Of a stretch of DNA of 15,676 bases, positions 1 through 7,191 are shown piece by piece. The notes under the pieces were generated by a model that saw nothing but the letters and a program-made list of their open reading frames with translations, had not been told where the DNA came from and made no database searches. How positions within the stretch are numbered: the stretch's first letter is position 1; each line of letters begins with the position of its first letter. The stretch is taken from NCBI RefSeq assembly GCF_044582145.1, contig NZ_JBDODO010000021.1; one strand, written 5' to 3'. This DNA comes from Guyparkeria sp016278265. GTDB lineage: Bacteria; Pseudomonadota; Gammaproteobacteria; Halothiobacillales; Halothiobacillaceae. A program made the translations under genes and the position numbers.

Positions 1-24
1 CGAGTGGGCGGGTTTTAGGAATCG

Positions 25-44
25 CTGAACGCCGAAGCGTTCAG
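25..44 (-). promoter_or_regulatory. UUCG-capped hairpin just downstream of infC
   Basis: A perfect 8-bp inverted repeat (CTGAACGC / GCGTTCAG) encloses TTCG when read on the infC strand, giving a C(UUCG)G tetraloop, an exceptionally stable RNA hairpin. It begins 8 nt after the infC stop codon. No T-run follows it, so it is not a classical intrinsic terminator. In related bacteria rpmI and rplT follow infC, and the infC-rpmI junction carries the L20 translational operator. The hairpin could be part of that operator, an RNA-processing site, or a simple spacer hairpin. The next gene lies outside the window. Confidence 0.4.
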
Positions 45-52
45 GTGTTGGC

Positions 53-601
53 TCAGGTCTTGGCCGGGCGCGGCGCCATCACCATGGTGGCCTGACGGCC
101 TTCCATGCGTGGCCTTTGCTCGACGGCAGCCAGCTCCGACAGATCTCCCTCGATTCGAGAAAGCAGCTCGGCACCCAGATCTCGGTGGGCCATCTCTCGA
201 CCGCGGAAACGCAGGGTGATCTTCACCTTGTCGCCGGCCTCGAGGAAGCGAGTCGCATTGCGCAACTTGACCTGGTAGTCGTGATCTTCCGTCCCGGGAC
301 GGAATTTCACCTCCTTGATCTCGATGTGCTTCTGCTTCTTCTTCGCCTCGTTCGCCTTCTTGCTCTGCTGATACTTGAACTTGCCGAAGTCCATGATCTT
401 GCAGACAGGCGGTTTGGCGGTCGGTGAGACCTCTACCAAGTCCAAGGCGGCGTCCTGAGCCCGGCTCATTGCCTCATCCGTGGGGACGACTCCGACCTGT
501 TCGCCGTTTTCGTCGACCAATCGGACTTCCCGAACGTTGATTTGATCATTGATCCTGGGGTCGTTGCTACTGCTGCGACCCGCTCCGCGTTGTTGAGCGA
601 T
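53..601 (-). CDS. infC: Translation initiation factor IF-3, with an ATC start codon
   Basis: IF3 binds the 30S subunit, prevents premature 50S joining and proofreads the start codon and initiator tRNA. The predicted protein has 182 residues, against 180 in E. coli. Family blocks are clear: RINDQINVREVRL near the N-terminus, LVEVSPTAKPPVCKIMDFGKF, a lysine-rich linker, then KFRPGTEDHDYQVKL and ITLRFRGREMAH in the C-terminal domain. The conserved N-terminal block lies upstream of the first ordinary start (TTG at 520), so translation must begin earlier. Reading back, the frame closes at a TGA shortly upstream of an ATC at 599-601, which is preceded by GGAGGG at 609-614 with 7 nt spacing. ATC is therefore chosen. 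It lies 135 nt downstream of thrS on the same strand and is probably co-transcribed with it. A non-AUG start fits the known autoregulation of infC, where E. coli uses AUU. Confidence 0.95.
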   Translation of the reverse strand: MAQQRGAGRSSSNDPRINDQINVREVRLVDENGEQVGVVPTDEAMSRAQDAALDLVEVSPTAKPPVCKIMDFGKFKYQQSKKANEAKKKQKHIEIKEVKFRPGTEDHDYQVKLRNATRFLEAGDKVKITLRFRGREMAHRDLGAELLSRIEGDLSELAAVEQRPRMEGRQATMVMAPRPAKT

Positions 602-614
602 GTTCGTACCCTCC
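599..614 (-). promoter_or_regulatory. infC Shine-Dalgarno site and ATC initiation codon
   Basis: GGAGGG (609-614) is followed after 7 nt by ATC (599-601) on the minus strand. An in-frame TGA lies just upstream, and no ATG, GTG or TTG occurs between it and the conserved IF3 N-terminus; a CTG directly after the TGA has no ribosome binding site. A strong site combined with a poor start codon is the arrangement that lets IF3 repress its own translation. Confidence 0.8.
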
Positions 615-688
615 AGTCAGGTTTGAACCGAATAGTACCCCGAAAAGCCGTCGGCCCGGGGCGATGTTGCGAAAATTAGCACACAAGT

Positions 689-724
689 CGCGGTCGTTGC
701 CAACCGCGGCCCGTTTTAACGGGC
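689..724 (-). other. Two adjacent hairpins between thrS and infC
   Basis: The 135-nt spacer between the thrS stop and the infC start contains an inverted repeat GCCCGTT-TT-AACGGGC (709-724) and, right beside it, CGCGGT / ACCGCG around an 8-nt loop (689-708). Neither is followed by a T-run on the minus strand. They may give partial termination, RNA processing or protection between the two cistrons. No convincing separate infC promoter was recognised here. Confidence 0.35.
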
Positions 725-736
725 TTGCCTCTTGGC

Positions 737-2644
737 TTAACGATGCTCGCTGATCTCGCCCTTGAGTCGCTCGATCAACTCGTCGACCTTGATCGAGCCA
801 AGATCCTCGCCCGAGCGGGTGCGCACGGAAACCGAGTCGGCGTCGATCTCTCGGTCGCCGGCGACCAGCAGGTAAGGCACACGCTCGAGTGTGTGCTCGC
901 GGATTTTGAAGCCGACCTTCTCGTTGCGTAGATCGGCCTGTGCCCGCAGGCCCGCGTCCTTCAGTCGCTCGGCCACCGCGTCGACATACTCGGCATGCTT
1001 GTCGGTGATGCCCATGGTCACGGCCTGTGTCGGGGCGAGCCACAGCGGCATCTGGCCGGCGTGATGTTCGATCAGGATGCCGATGAAACGTTCCATGGAG
1101 CCGACGATGGCGCGGTGCAGCATCACCGGATGCTGGCGCTCGCTGTGCTCGTCGATGTAGGTGGCGCCCAGACGCTCGGGCATCATGAAATCCACCTGAA
1201 TGGTGCCGAGCTGCCAGGTCCGGCCGATGGCATCACTCAAGTGATATTCGATCTTTGGCCCGTAGAAGGCGCCTTCGCCGGGCAGCTCCTCCCACTGGAC
1301 GTCGGCGGCACGCAGGGCGCTGCGCAGCGCTTCTTCCGCCGCGTCCCAGACCTCATCATTGCCCATGCGCTTTTCCGGACGGGTGGCGATCTTCACCTGC
1401 ACGTCGGTGAAACCGAAGGTCTCGTAGACCCCCAGTGCCTGGCCGTGGAAGGCACGCACCTCCGGCTCGATCTGCTTTTCGGTACAGAAGATGTGGCCGT
1501 CGTCCTGGGTAAAGCCGCGCACGCGCAGGATGCCGTGCAGTGCGCCCGAGGGCTCGTTGCGGTGGCAGGAGCCGAACTCGCCGTAGCGGATCGGCAGGTC
1601 GCGGTATGAGTGCAGGCCGTGGTTGAACACCTGGACGTGGCCCGGGCAGTTCATCGGCTTGACCGCGTAGGTGCGCTTCTCCGACTCGGTGAAGAACATG
1701 TTTTCCTGGTAGTTGTCCCAATGGCCGGACTTCTTCCACAGGGACACGTCCAGGATCTGCGGGCACTTGATCTCGTCGTAGCCCGAGCGCTTGTAGACGC
1801 CGCGCATGTAGGATTCGATCACCTGCCAGATCGCCCAGCCACGCGGGTGCCAGAACACCAGGCCCGGCGCCTCGTCCTGGAAGTGGAAGAGATCCAGCTG
1901 CTTGCCCAGGCGGCGGTGGTCGCGCTTCTCGGCCTCTTCGCGTTGCGTGAGGTAGCGCTTGAGTTCCTTGTCGGAAGCGAATGCCGTGCCGTAAACCCGG
2001 GTAAGCATCTCGTTGTCCGAGTCCCCGCGCCAGTAGGCACCGGCCACCTTCAGCAGCTTGAAGGCCTTGAGCTTATTGGTGTGCGGCACGTGCGGGCCGC
2101 GGCAGAGATCGGTGAAGTCACCCTGGGTGTAGATGGAGAGCTCTTGCTCGCCCGGGATGTCCTTGATGATCTCGACCTTGTAGTCCTCGCCCAGATCCTT
2201 GAAGAAGCGCACGGCGTCGTCGCGCTCCATCACCCGGCGCTCGAGCTCGTCACCCTCGGCGGCCAGCTCGCGCATGCGCGTCTCGATCTTCTCAAGATCC
2301 TCGTCGTTGAAGGGGCGATCGAAGGCGAAGTCGTAGTAGAAGCCCTGGTCGATGACCGGGCCGATGGTGACCTGCGCCTCGGGGTAGAGCTGCTTGACCG
2401 CTTGGGCCATCAGGTGCGCGGTGGAGTGGCGGATGATCTCGACGCCCTCCTGGTCCTTCGCGGTGACAATGGCGATGTCCGCATCGTTGTCGATGGTGCG
2501 CGAGAGATCGACGAGCTTGCCGTCGATCTTGCCGGCAACGGCTGCCTTGGCTAGGCCCGGACCGATGTCGGAGGCGATCTCGGCCAATGAAACCGGGTGG
2601 TCGAACGTGCGCTGACTGCCGTCGGGTAGCGTGATAGTCGGCAT
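737..2644 (-). CDS. thrS: Threonyl-tRNA synthetase
   Basis: ThrRS charges tRNA-Thr with threonine in the cytoplasm. The 635-residue protein is collinear with E. coli ThrRS (642 aa). It has an N-terminal TGS domain from MPTITLPDG, then an editing domain with HSTAH (His73 and His77, the same numbers as E. coli) and DLCRGPH. The class II catalytic core includes CHRNEPSG, and a C-terminal anticodon-binding domain follows with ADLRNEKVGFKIREH. The three zinc ligands are present: Cys333 in MNCPGH, His384 in DDGHIFC and His510 in VMLHRA, matching E. coli 334/385/511. The ATG at 2644 is chosen because the family N-terminus begins there and AGGAGG lies 4 nt upstream; the frame stays open further upstream, but that extension has no family similarity. 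Expression is probably controlled by the structured leader at 2645-2770. Confidence 0.98.
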   Translation of the reverse strand: MPTITLPDGSQRTFDHPVSLAEIASDIGPGLAKAAVAGKIDGKLVDLSRTIDNDADIAIVTAKDQEGVEIIRHSTAHLMAQAVKQLYPEAQVTIGPVIDQGFYYDFAFDRPFNDEDLEKIETRMRELAAEGDELERRVMERDDAVRFFKDLGEDYKVEIIKDIPGEQELSIYTQGDFTDLCRGPHVPHTNKLKAFKLLKVAGAYWRGDSDNEMLTRVYGTAFASDKELKRYLTQREEAEKRDHRRLGKQLDLFHFQDEAPGLVFWHPRGWAIWQVIESYMRGVYKRSGYDEIKCPQILDVSLWKKSGHWDNYQENMFFTESEKRTYAVKPMNCPGHVQVFNHGLHSYRDLPIRYGEFGSCHRNEPSGALHGILRVRGFTQDDGHIFCTEKQIEPEVRAFHGQALGVYETFGFTDVQVKIATRPEKRMGNDEVWDAAEEALRSALRAADVQWEELPGEGAFYGPKIEYHLSDAIGRTWQLGTIQVDFMMPERLGATYIDEHSERQHPVMLHRAIVGSMERFIGILIEHHAGQMPLWLAPTQAVTMGITDKHAEYVDAVAERLKDAGLRAQADLRNEKVGFKIREHTLERVPYLLVAGDREIDADSVSVRTRSGEDLGSIKVDELIERLKGEISEHR

Positions 2645-2671
2645 GTGCCCTCCTGAGCTGGGATGCCAGTG

Positions 2672-2692
2672 GCGGGCCCTACCAAAGCCCGC
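2672..2692 (-). promoter_or_regulatory. thrS leader hairpin mimicking a tRNA-Thr anticodon arm
   Basis: On the thrS mRNA strand six G-C pairs (GCGGGC, 2692-2687, with GCCCGC, 2677-2672) plus one U-G pair (2686 with 2678) close a 7-nt loop, UUGGUAG (2685-2679). In tRNA numbering this is U32, U33, G34-G35-U36, A37, G38. GGU is a threonine anticodon, with the conserved U33 before it and a purine after it. The hairpin sits 28-48 nt before the thrS ATG, immediately upstream of the Shine-Dalgarno region. In E. coli, ThrRS binds an anticodon-like hairpin at a similar place in its own leader and blocks ribosome binding. The same autoregulation is inferred here. Confidence 0.7.
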
Positions 2693-2714
2693 GTTTGCAT
2701 CCGTGTGGGTCGAA

Positions 2715-2748
2715 GGGTGCGAACAGCCGGAATCGCCGTGGTGCACCC
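2715..2748 (-). promoter_or_regulatory. Second hairpin in the thrS leader
   Basis: GGGTGC (2743-2748 complement) pairs with GCACCC (2715-2720 complement) around a 22-nt loop. An alternative fold combines GGGU/ACCC outside with GCGA/UCGC inside. It lies 22 nt upstream of the anticodon-like hairpin. The E. coli thrS operator also has a second, more distal stem-loop (domain 4), so this could be its counterpart. The base pairing is seen; the role is inferred. Confidence 0.35.
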
Positions 2749-2773
2749 GCCATGGTGTGTCGAAAGTTGGCGG

Positions 2774-2782
2774 ATGATAACA
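2774..2782 (-). promoter_or_regulatory. Candidate thrS promoter (extended -10)
   Basis: Reading the minus strand, TGT is followed by TATCAT, an extended -10 element with 5 of 6 matches to TATAAT. No good -35 box is seen 16-18 nt upstream, which extended -10 promoters can tolerate. Transcription would start near 2767, giving a leader of about 120 nt that includes both leader hairpins, comparable to the long E. coli thrS leader. A GGCGG/CCGCC dyad (2769-2790) surrounds the element. Confidence 0.35.
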
Positions 2783-2790
2783 AAGCCGCC

Positions 2791-3417
2791 TGATCGCGTG
2801 GAGTCGACTTTGGGCGGGAGACTCTGTCTTACCGGGCGAATCCGCGCTCGATGCCCTTGCGGTGAGTTGCCTGCCCACACGCGGGCTGACGTTCAGGTTT
2901 GTGCCAGAAGGCGCGGTGGCCACGCGGGGAATGGTGCCCGATCGCACTTTAACGTGAGGATCATCCGGCCAGACGAGCGCATACTAATGCCGCCGACCTG
3001 GTCTTAAGTGGTTGATCACTTGTCCGGAATTTCGTGTTCCGTTTTGTTCCTGTCTGGTCGAATGCGTGACGGGCTAAGCTTCAGGCGAGGATTGGCGTGC
3101 GTTGCGTGCGGGTCAGTTGTGGAGTCCTGAGGGAACACATCGTGGCCCGCCAGGGCGTGACGCGCCGATTCGGGCTCGGGTATCCAGTATGTCGTGAATC
3201 GGCCTGACCCTTGATTTACTAGACAGCTGGCTGCCCGTCGAGTTTCACGAAATGCAAAAAAACTGACTCCAAATCGGGAGATGAGCCGCTTGATGCCGCC
3301 AGTGGACGGGGCAGGAGATGGGGAGTCATCAAACAATCGATAGCGGTACGCAGCGGGATGCCTACGTGCCGGTTTTGGCCAATCGGATTTATCCATCGGA
3401 TGGCAGGGGATTAGGCG
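2791..3417. other. Divergent intergenic region between thrS and the secretion operon
   Basis: About 630 bp without a convincing gene. It should hold the promoter of the plus-strand secretion operon, but no clear sigma-70 hexamer pair was found. Visible structure is limited to a short dyad, AAGTG-GTTGAT-CACTT (3006-3021), and an A-rich patch around 3252-3275. Just before lapE, AGGGG (3405-3409) lies 8 nt from its ATG and serves as a plausible ribosome binding site. A minus-strand open frame at 3016-3396 has no recognisable motif and is not called. Confidence 0.5.
3006..3021. promoter_or_regulatory. Short palindromic site in the divergent region
   Basis: AAGTG and CACTT form a 5-bp inverted repeat with a 6-nt centre (GTTGAT). 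The spacing would suit a dimeric regulator, possibly the LuxR-type protein encoded at 8600-9274, but nothing in the sequence proves this. A 5-bp dyad can arise by chance. Confidence 0.2.
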
Positions 3418-4836
3418 ATGAAAACAAAAAAACAGAAAACACTGGCAGCGCTAGTGGCTGCCGGACTGATGGGCGCGTCGATGACCGTGGTGGCGCAGTC
3501 GGATCAGACGGCGGAACTGCCGACGGCCGTTCAACAGGCGATCCAGGGGAACCCGGACGTGCAGGCGAGCTGGCACGCCTTTCTCTCCTCGGGACACGAC
3601 ATCGACGTGGCCCGCGGGGGGTATCTGCCGACGGTCGACGCGGTTGCCAGTGTCGGGCAGGAGTCGCGTAACTACGGGGTGAACGAGAACTATTCCGTTG
3701 CCGCGGCGGAAATCTCGCTCACGCAGATGCTTTACGACGGGTTTTTCACCCGCTCGGAGGTCGAGCGCCTCGACAATGCGCAACTTGTTCGTTACTACGA
3801 ACTGCTCGGCAGCGCAGAGGACATCGCGCTGGAGACGCTGACGGCCTACCAGGATGTCCAGCGACAGCGAGAGTTGGTCGAACTGGCCGACGAAATCTAC
3901 CGGGAGCACCTCGAGGTCCAGGACCAGGTCGCGGAAAGCTCACGTGCCGGCGTGGCGCGTGGGGCGGATCTGGAACAGATCAATGCTCGGGTGGCATTGT
4001 CCGAATCCAATCTGGTCAACGAAATTTCCAACCTGCACGACGTGTCGGCCCGTTACTTGCGGATCGTCGGCCACTCGCCGGCTGAGCGTCTTGCGCCCAT
4101 TTCGCTTGACGATTCTGCCCTGCCCGCGGGCGTAGCCGAGGCCCTGCAGTTGGCCTATGAGGGAAACCCGTCATTCCGCGCGGCCCTGCGAGATATCGAA
4201 GCGTCGCATGCCGCCGTTGAGAGCCGACGCGCGGCCAACCACCCGCGGTTGAATCTGAACGCCAGCTACGGGATGGACAATCGCGATGACTTCGGGGTGC
4301 GCGAGAACCAACGTGATGCCCGTATCGGCCTCGAGTTGCGGTACAACCTCTACAACGGTGGCAGCGATCGAGCCGCGATCAAGAGTGCCGCTGAGGAGCT
4401 GAACGTCTCCAAGAGCCTGCGGGACAAGGCCTGCGTGGACATGCGCCAAACCTTGCAGATTGCCTACCACGACGTCAGGAAGCTCACCGACCAGGTTGAA
4501 ACGCTGAACAGCTATCGGCTTGCCGCCGATCGGGTGCGTGTCGCCTATGGCAACCAGTTCCAGATCGGTCAGCGCACCCTGCTCGATGTACTCGATTCGG
4601 AAAACGAGTACTTCCAAGCCAGTCGTTCCTACGTCAACGCTCAGGCGGACCGACGCGTGGCGATAGCCCGGGTACTGGCATCCAGCGGCCGATTGCTTGA
4701 ATCACTGGACGTGCGCCGCGACGGTCTGCCGAGCCTGGCCGACCTGGGCGCCGATCGTCTGCCGGTCGATCCAGAGACCGCCTGCCCCAGTGTCGATATT
4801 GCCATGAACCTCCCCGAGGTGCCCCGTACTCAATGA
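3418..4836 (+). CDS. lapE: TolC-family outer membrane factor of the Lap type I secretion system
   Basis: The 472-residue protein should form the trimeric outer membrane channel-tunnel through which the RTX adhesin leaves the cell. A signal peptide is visible (KTKKQK, a hydrophobic stretch, cleavage after VVA near residue 26). The mature part is alpha-helical with two OEP-type halves: one begins at LPTAVQQAIQGNPDVQASWH and the other at EALQLAYEGNPSFRAALRDI. TolC-like turns such as ARGGYLPTVDA and FQIGQRTLLDVLDSENEYF are present. The latter, with the C-terminal YVNAQADRRVAIARVLASSGRL, is typical of AggA/LapE-type TolC proteins. Two cysteines (339 and 456) could pair after export. It is the first gene of the secretion operon; lapB follows after 213 bp. 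The assignment to lapE rather than generic tolC rests on the neighbouring lapB, lapC, lapD, lapG and adhesin. Confidence 0.93.
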   Translation: MKTKKQKTLAALVAAGLMGASMTVVAQSDQTAELPTAVQQAIQGNPDVQASWHAFLSSGHDIDVARGGYLPTVDAVASVGQESRNYGVNENYSVAAAEISLTQMLYDGFFTRSEVERLDNAQLVRYYELLGSAEDIALETLTAYQDVQRQRELVELADEIYREHLEVQDQVAESSRAGVARGADLEQINARVALSESNLVNEISNLHDVSARYLRIVGHSPAERLAPISLDDSALPAGVAEALQLAYEGNPSFRAALRDIEASHAAVESRRAANHPRLNLNASYGMDNRDDFGVRENQRDARIGLELRYNLYNGGSDRAAIKSAAEELNVSKSLRDKACVDMRQTLQIAYHDVRKLTDQVETLNSYRLAADRVRVAYGNQFQIGQRTLLDVLDSENEYFQASRSYVNAQADRRVAIARVLASSGRLLESLDVRRDGLPSLADLGADRLPVDPETACPSVDIAMNLPEVPRTQ

Positions 4837-5049
4837 GTGCCGGGTGTGTGAAGCAGGATGAGGCGTGCCAACGGCTCCACGTCGCAAGGCGTGGCCGAGA
4901 TGGGCGCCTGAGCCTGTCGCTGTCTCGGTGGCGCGGACACACAACGCCTCGGTCGACCCCCAACAGCCTCGAATCGACGCAATCGTGCGTGTCGGTTGCT
5001 GGCACGGTGGGGGAACGTTGCCGGCGGTTTTGCATTACGTGGGGGTTGA
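4837..5049 (+). other. Spacer between lapE and lapB with a small hairpin
   Basis: No gene is supported in these 213 bp. A 5-bp stem CCACG/CGTGG with an 8-nt loop lies at 4877-4894; no T-run follows, so read-through into lapB is likely. The 3' end supplies the lapB ribosome binding site, GGGGG at 5041-5045, 4 nt before the ATG. No clear internal promoter was found. Confidence 0.4.
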
Positions 5050-7191
5050 ATGTCGAACGAACGGGTTGAACATGGCGGTGATGCGCTCACCGACTGCCTG
5101 ATGTTCCTGTGCCGGTACCACGGCACGCCCATGTCGCGCGAGTCGTTGATTGCCGGGTTGCCTCTCGAGAACGGCCGGCTGGCGCCGCCGGAATTTGAGC
5201 GGGCGGCGAGGCGGGCGCGCCTGTCGAGTCAATTCGTTTCGGGCAAGCTGCGGGCCGTAAATCCGGCGCTGTTGCCTGCCATCGTTCTGCGTCAGGACAA
5301 CAGCGCCTGCGTGATCACGGGACTGGATCGTAAGTCCGGGGTCGCCACGGTGATCTACCCCGAGTTGAACGACGCGGAAGTCGAAATCGATCTGAGCGAC
5401 CTGGAAGCCGAATTCGACGGCTGGTTCATCTACGTTCAGCCGCGATTCCAGTTCGACGAGCGTGCCGGACGACAGGCGCCAAGGCGCGACCAGCACTGGT
5501 TCTGGGGCGTGATCCGCGAGAATCGCGGTCTTTACCGTGATGTGCTGGTCGCGGCCGTGATGATCAACCTGTTCGCGGTCGCGATGCCGTTGTTCATCAT
5601 GAACGTCTACGACCGGGTGGTGCCGAACGCCGCGACCGACACGCTTTGGGTGTTGGGGGCGGGTGTGCTGCTCGCCATCAGCGCCGACCTGACATTGCGC
5701 ATCATGCGTAGCCGATTCGTCGATCTCGCTGCCAGCCGCGCGGACGTCAAGCTTTCCTCGCGCATCATGGAGCGCGTGTTGGGCATGCGCATGGCCAATC
5801 GCCCCACCTCGACGGGTTCGTTCGCCAACACGGTGCATGCCTTCGAGTCGGTCAGGGCGTTCATTGGTTCGATGAGTGTGGTCGCCCTGGTCGATCTGCC
5901 CTTCGTGTTGCTCTTCGCCGGGATCGTCGCGTTGATCGGTTGGCAACTCGTGATCCCCATCGCCTTGGGGGCGGTGGGCGTGTTGCTCTACGCGCTGAGC
6001 GCACAGTCGCGGTTGCAGCGGCTTTCCGAGGACGCCATGCGCGCCGGCGCGATGCGCAATGCCACCCTGGTCGAGGGGCTGACCGATATCGAGACGGTCA
6101 AGGCCTTCGGCGTGGAAAGCCGGATCCAGGCGAACTGGGAGAAGAGTTCGGTTTTCCTGGCGCAGAACGCGGCCCGGATGCGGCTGATCTCGGCATCGGT
6201 GGTCAGTGGCGCGCAATGGGCGCAGCACGCGGTCGGTATCGCCATCATCGTGTTGGGCGTCTACCTGATCATGCAGGGGGAGCTGAGTCTCGGCGGGATG
6301 ATCGCCGCTTACCTGTTGTCGTCGCGGGCCATGGCGCCGATCGGCCAGGCGGCGGGACTCGTGATGCAGTATCACCAGTCGGCGGCCGCGCTGGATGCGC
6401 TCGACGAGGTGATGGGACAGCCGGTCGAGCGCCCGGACGGCAAGTCGTGGATCAGTCGGCCCGGCTTGAAGGGCGAGATCGAGTTTCGCAAACTGAGCTT
6501 TTCCTATCCGCAGACCGGCGGAGTCGTGCTCGATGACGTCAGCTTCCATATTGGTGCCGGTGAGCACGTGGCCGTGCTGGGTCGGAACGGATCGGGCAAG
6601 AGCACGATCGAGAAACTGATCCTCGGCCTCTACGAACCGGATGCCGGGGCGGTACTGATCGACGGGGTCGATGCCCGCCAGATCGATCCGGCGGAACTGC
6701 GTCGGGCCATCGGGTATGTGCCTCAGGACATTTCGCTATTCCACGGCTCTCTGCAGGAGAACCTGACCCTGGGGGCGGCGGACGTCGACGATGCGCGGAT
6801 ACTCGAGGTAGCCAAGCTCAGCGGGCTGGCGACGATGATCAACCGGCACCCGGATGGTTTCGACATGCCGATGGGTGAGCGCGGCCAGTTTGTCTCCGGT
6901 GGGCAGCGCCAGTCGATCGCCATTGCCCGGGCGTTGTTGCATGACCCGCCGATGCTGGTGCTCGACGAGCCGACCGGGTCGCTGGACCATTCCACCGAGG
7001 CGTTGATCAAGCGCAACCTAGAGCAAGTCGCCCAGCACAAGACCTTGTTGGTCAACACGCATCGAAGCTCCATGCTGGGGCTGGTGGACCGTATTCTGGT
7101 CATCGATGCCGGTAAGTTGGTCGCCGATGGGGCCAAGGAAGAGGTCATCGAGGCCTTGCGTCAGGGACGCATCTCGGGAGCGGAGCGATGA
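5050..7191 (+). CDS. lapB: Type I secretion ABC exporter with degenerate C39-like domain
   Basis: The 713-residue inner membrane ATPase powers export of the RTX adhesin. Domains in order: an N-terminal C39 peptidase-like domain (about 1-130), an ABC transmembrane region beginning near residue 164 (VLVAAVMINLFAVAMPLFI, NVYDRVVPN), and a nucleotide-binding domain from about 475. Walker A is GRNGSGKST (511-519), the signature FVSGGQRQ (about 614-621), Walker B MLVLDEPTGSLD (from 635) and the switch histidine His671 in NTHRS. In the C39-like domain the motif that is DCGxxxL in active peptidases reads DALTDCL, so Ala12 replaces the catalytic cysteine. The domain should bind substrate rather than cut a leader, as in HlyB and LapB. 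Its last codons overlap lapC by 4 nt (ATGA). Confidence 0.95.
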   Translation: MSNERVEHGGDALTDCLMFLCRYHGTPMSRESLIAGLPLENGRLAPPEFERAARRARLSSQFVSGKLRAVNPALLPAIVLRQDNSACVITGLDRKSGVATVIYPELNDAEVEIDLSDLEAEFDGWFIYVQPRFQFDERAGRQAPRRDQHWFWGVIRENRGLYRDVLVAAVMINLFAVAMPLFIMNVYDRVVPNAATDTLWVLGAGVLLAISADLTLRIMRSRFVDLAASRADVKLSSRIMERVLGMRMANRPTSTGSFANTVHAFESVRAFIGSMSVVALVDLPFVLLFAGIVALIGWQLVIPIALGAVGVLLYALSAQSRLQRLSEDAMRAGAMRNATLVEGLTDIETVKAFGVESRIQANWEKSSVFLAQNAARMRLISASVVSGAQWAQHAVGIAIIVLGVYLIMQGELSLGGMIAAYLLSSRAMAPIGQAAGLVMQYHQSAAALDALDEVMGQPVERPDGKSWISRPGLKGEIEFRKLSFSYPQTGGVVLDDVSFHIGAGEHVAVLGRNGSGKSTIEKLILGLYEPDAGAVLIDGVDARQIDPAELRRAIGYVPQDISLFHGSLQENLTLGAADVDDARILEVAKLSGLATMINRHPDGFDMPMGERGQFVSGGQRQSIAIARALLHDPPMLVLDEPTGSLDHSTEALIKRNLEQVAQHKTLLVNTHRSSMLGLVDRILVIDAGKLVADGAKEEVIEALRQGRISGAER

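Noticed and set aside
53..520. infC starting at TTG 520
   Set aside because: This start removes the conserved block RINDQINVREVRL and has no Shine-Dalgarno site; the ATC at 601 does.
1610..2554. Antisense open frame opposite thrS
   Set aside because: Val/Leu/Asp-rich shadow of a well-supported gene; no domain seen.
2645..2947. Upstream extension of the thrS open frame
   Set aside because: The frame stays open, but the ThrRS family N-terminus begins at the ATG 2644 with AGGAGG 4 nt upstream, and the extra 101 codons overlap the structured leader.
2645..3015. T-box riboswitch upstream of thrS
   Set aside because: No T-box sequence or terminator/antiterminator pair; an E. coli-type translational operator fits the small GGU-loop hairpin near the ribosome binding site.
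3016..3396. Minus-strand open frame of 126 codons in the divergent region
   Set aside because: No recognisable motif, low-complexity composition, and it fills a region expected to hold promoters; no convincing ribosome binding site.
5035..6567. Long antisense open frame of 510 codons opposite lapB
   Set aside because: Arg/His/Asp-rich composition typical of a GC-rich shadow frame; lapB on the other strand has full family motifs.
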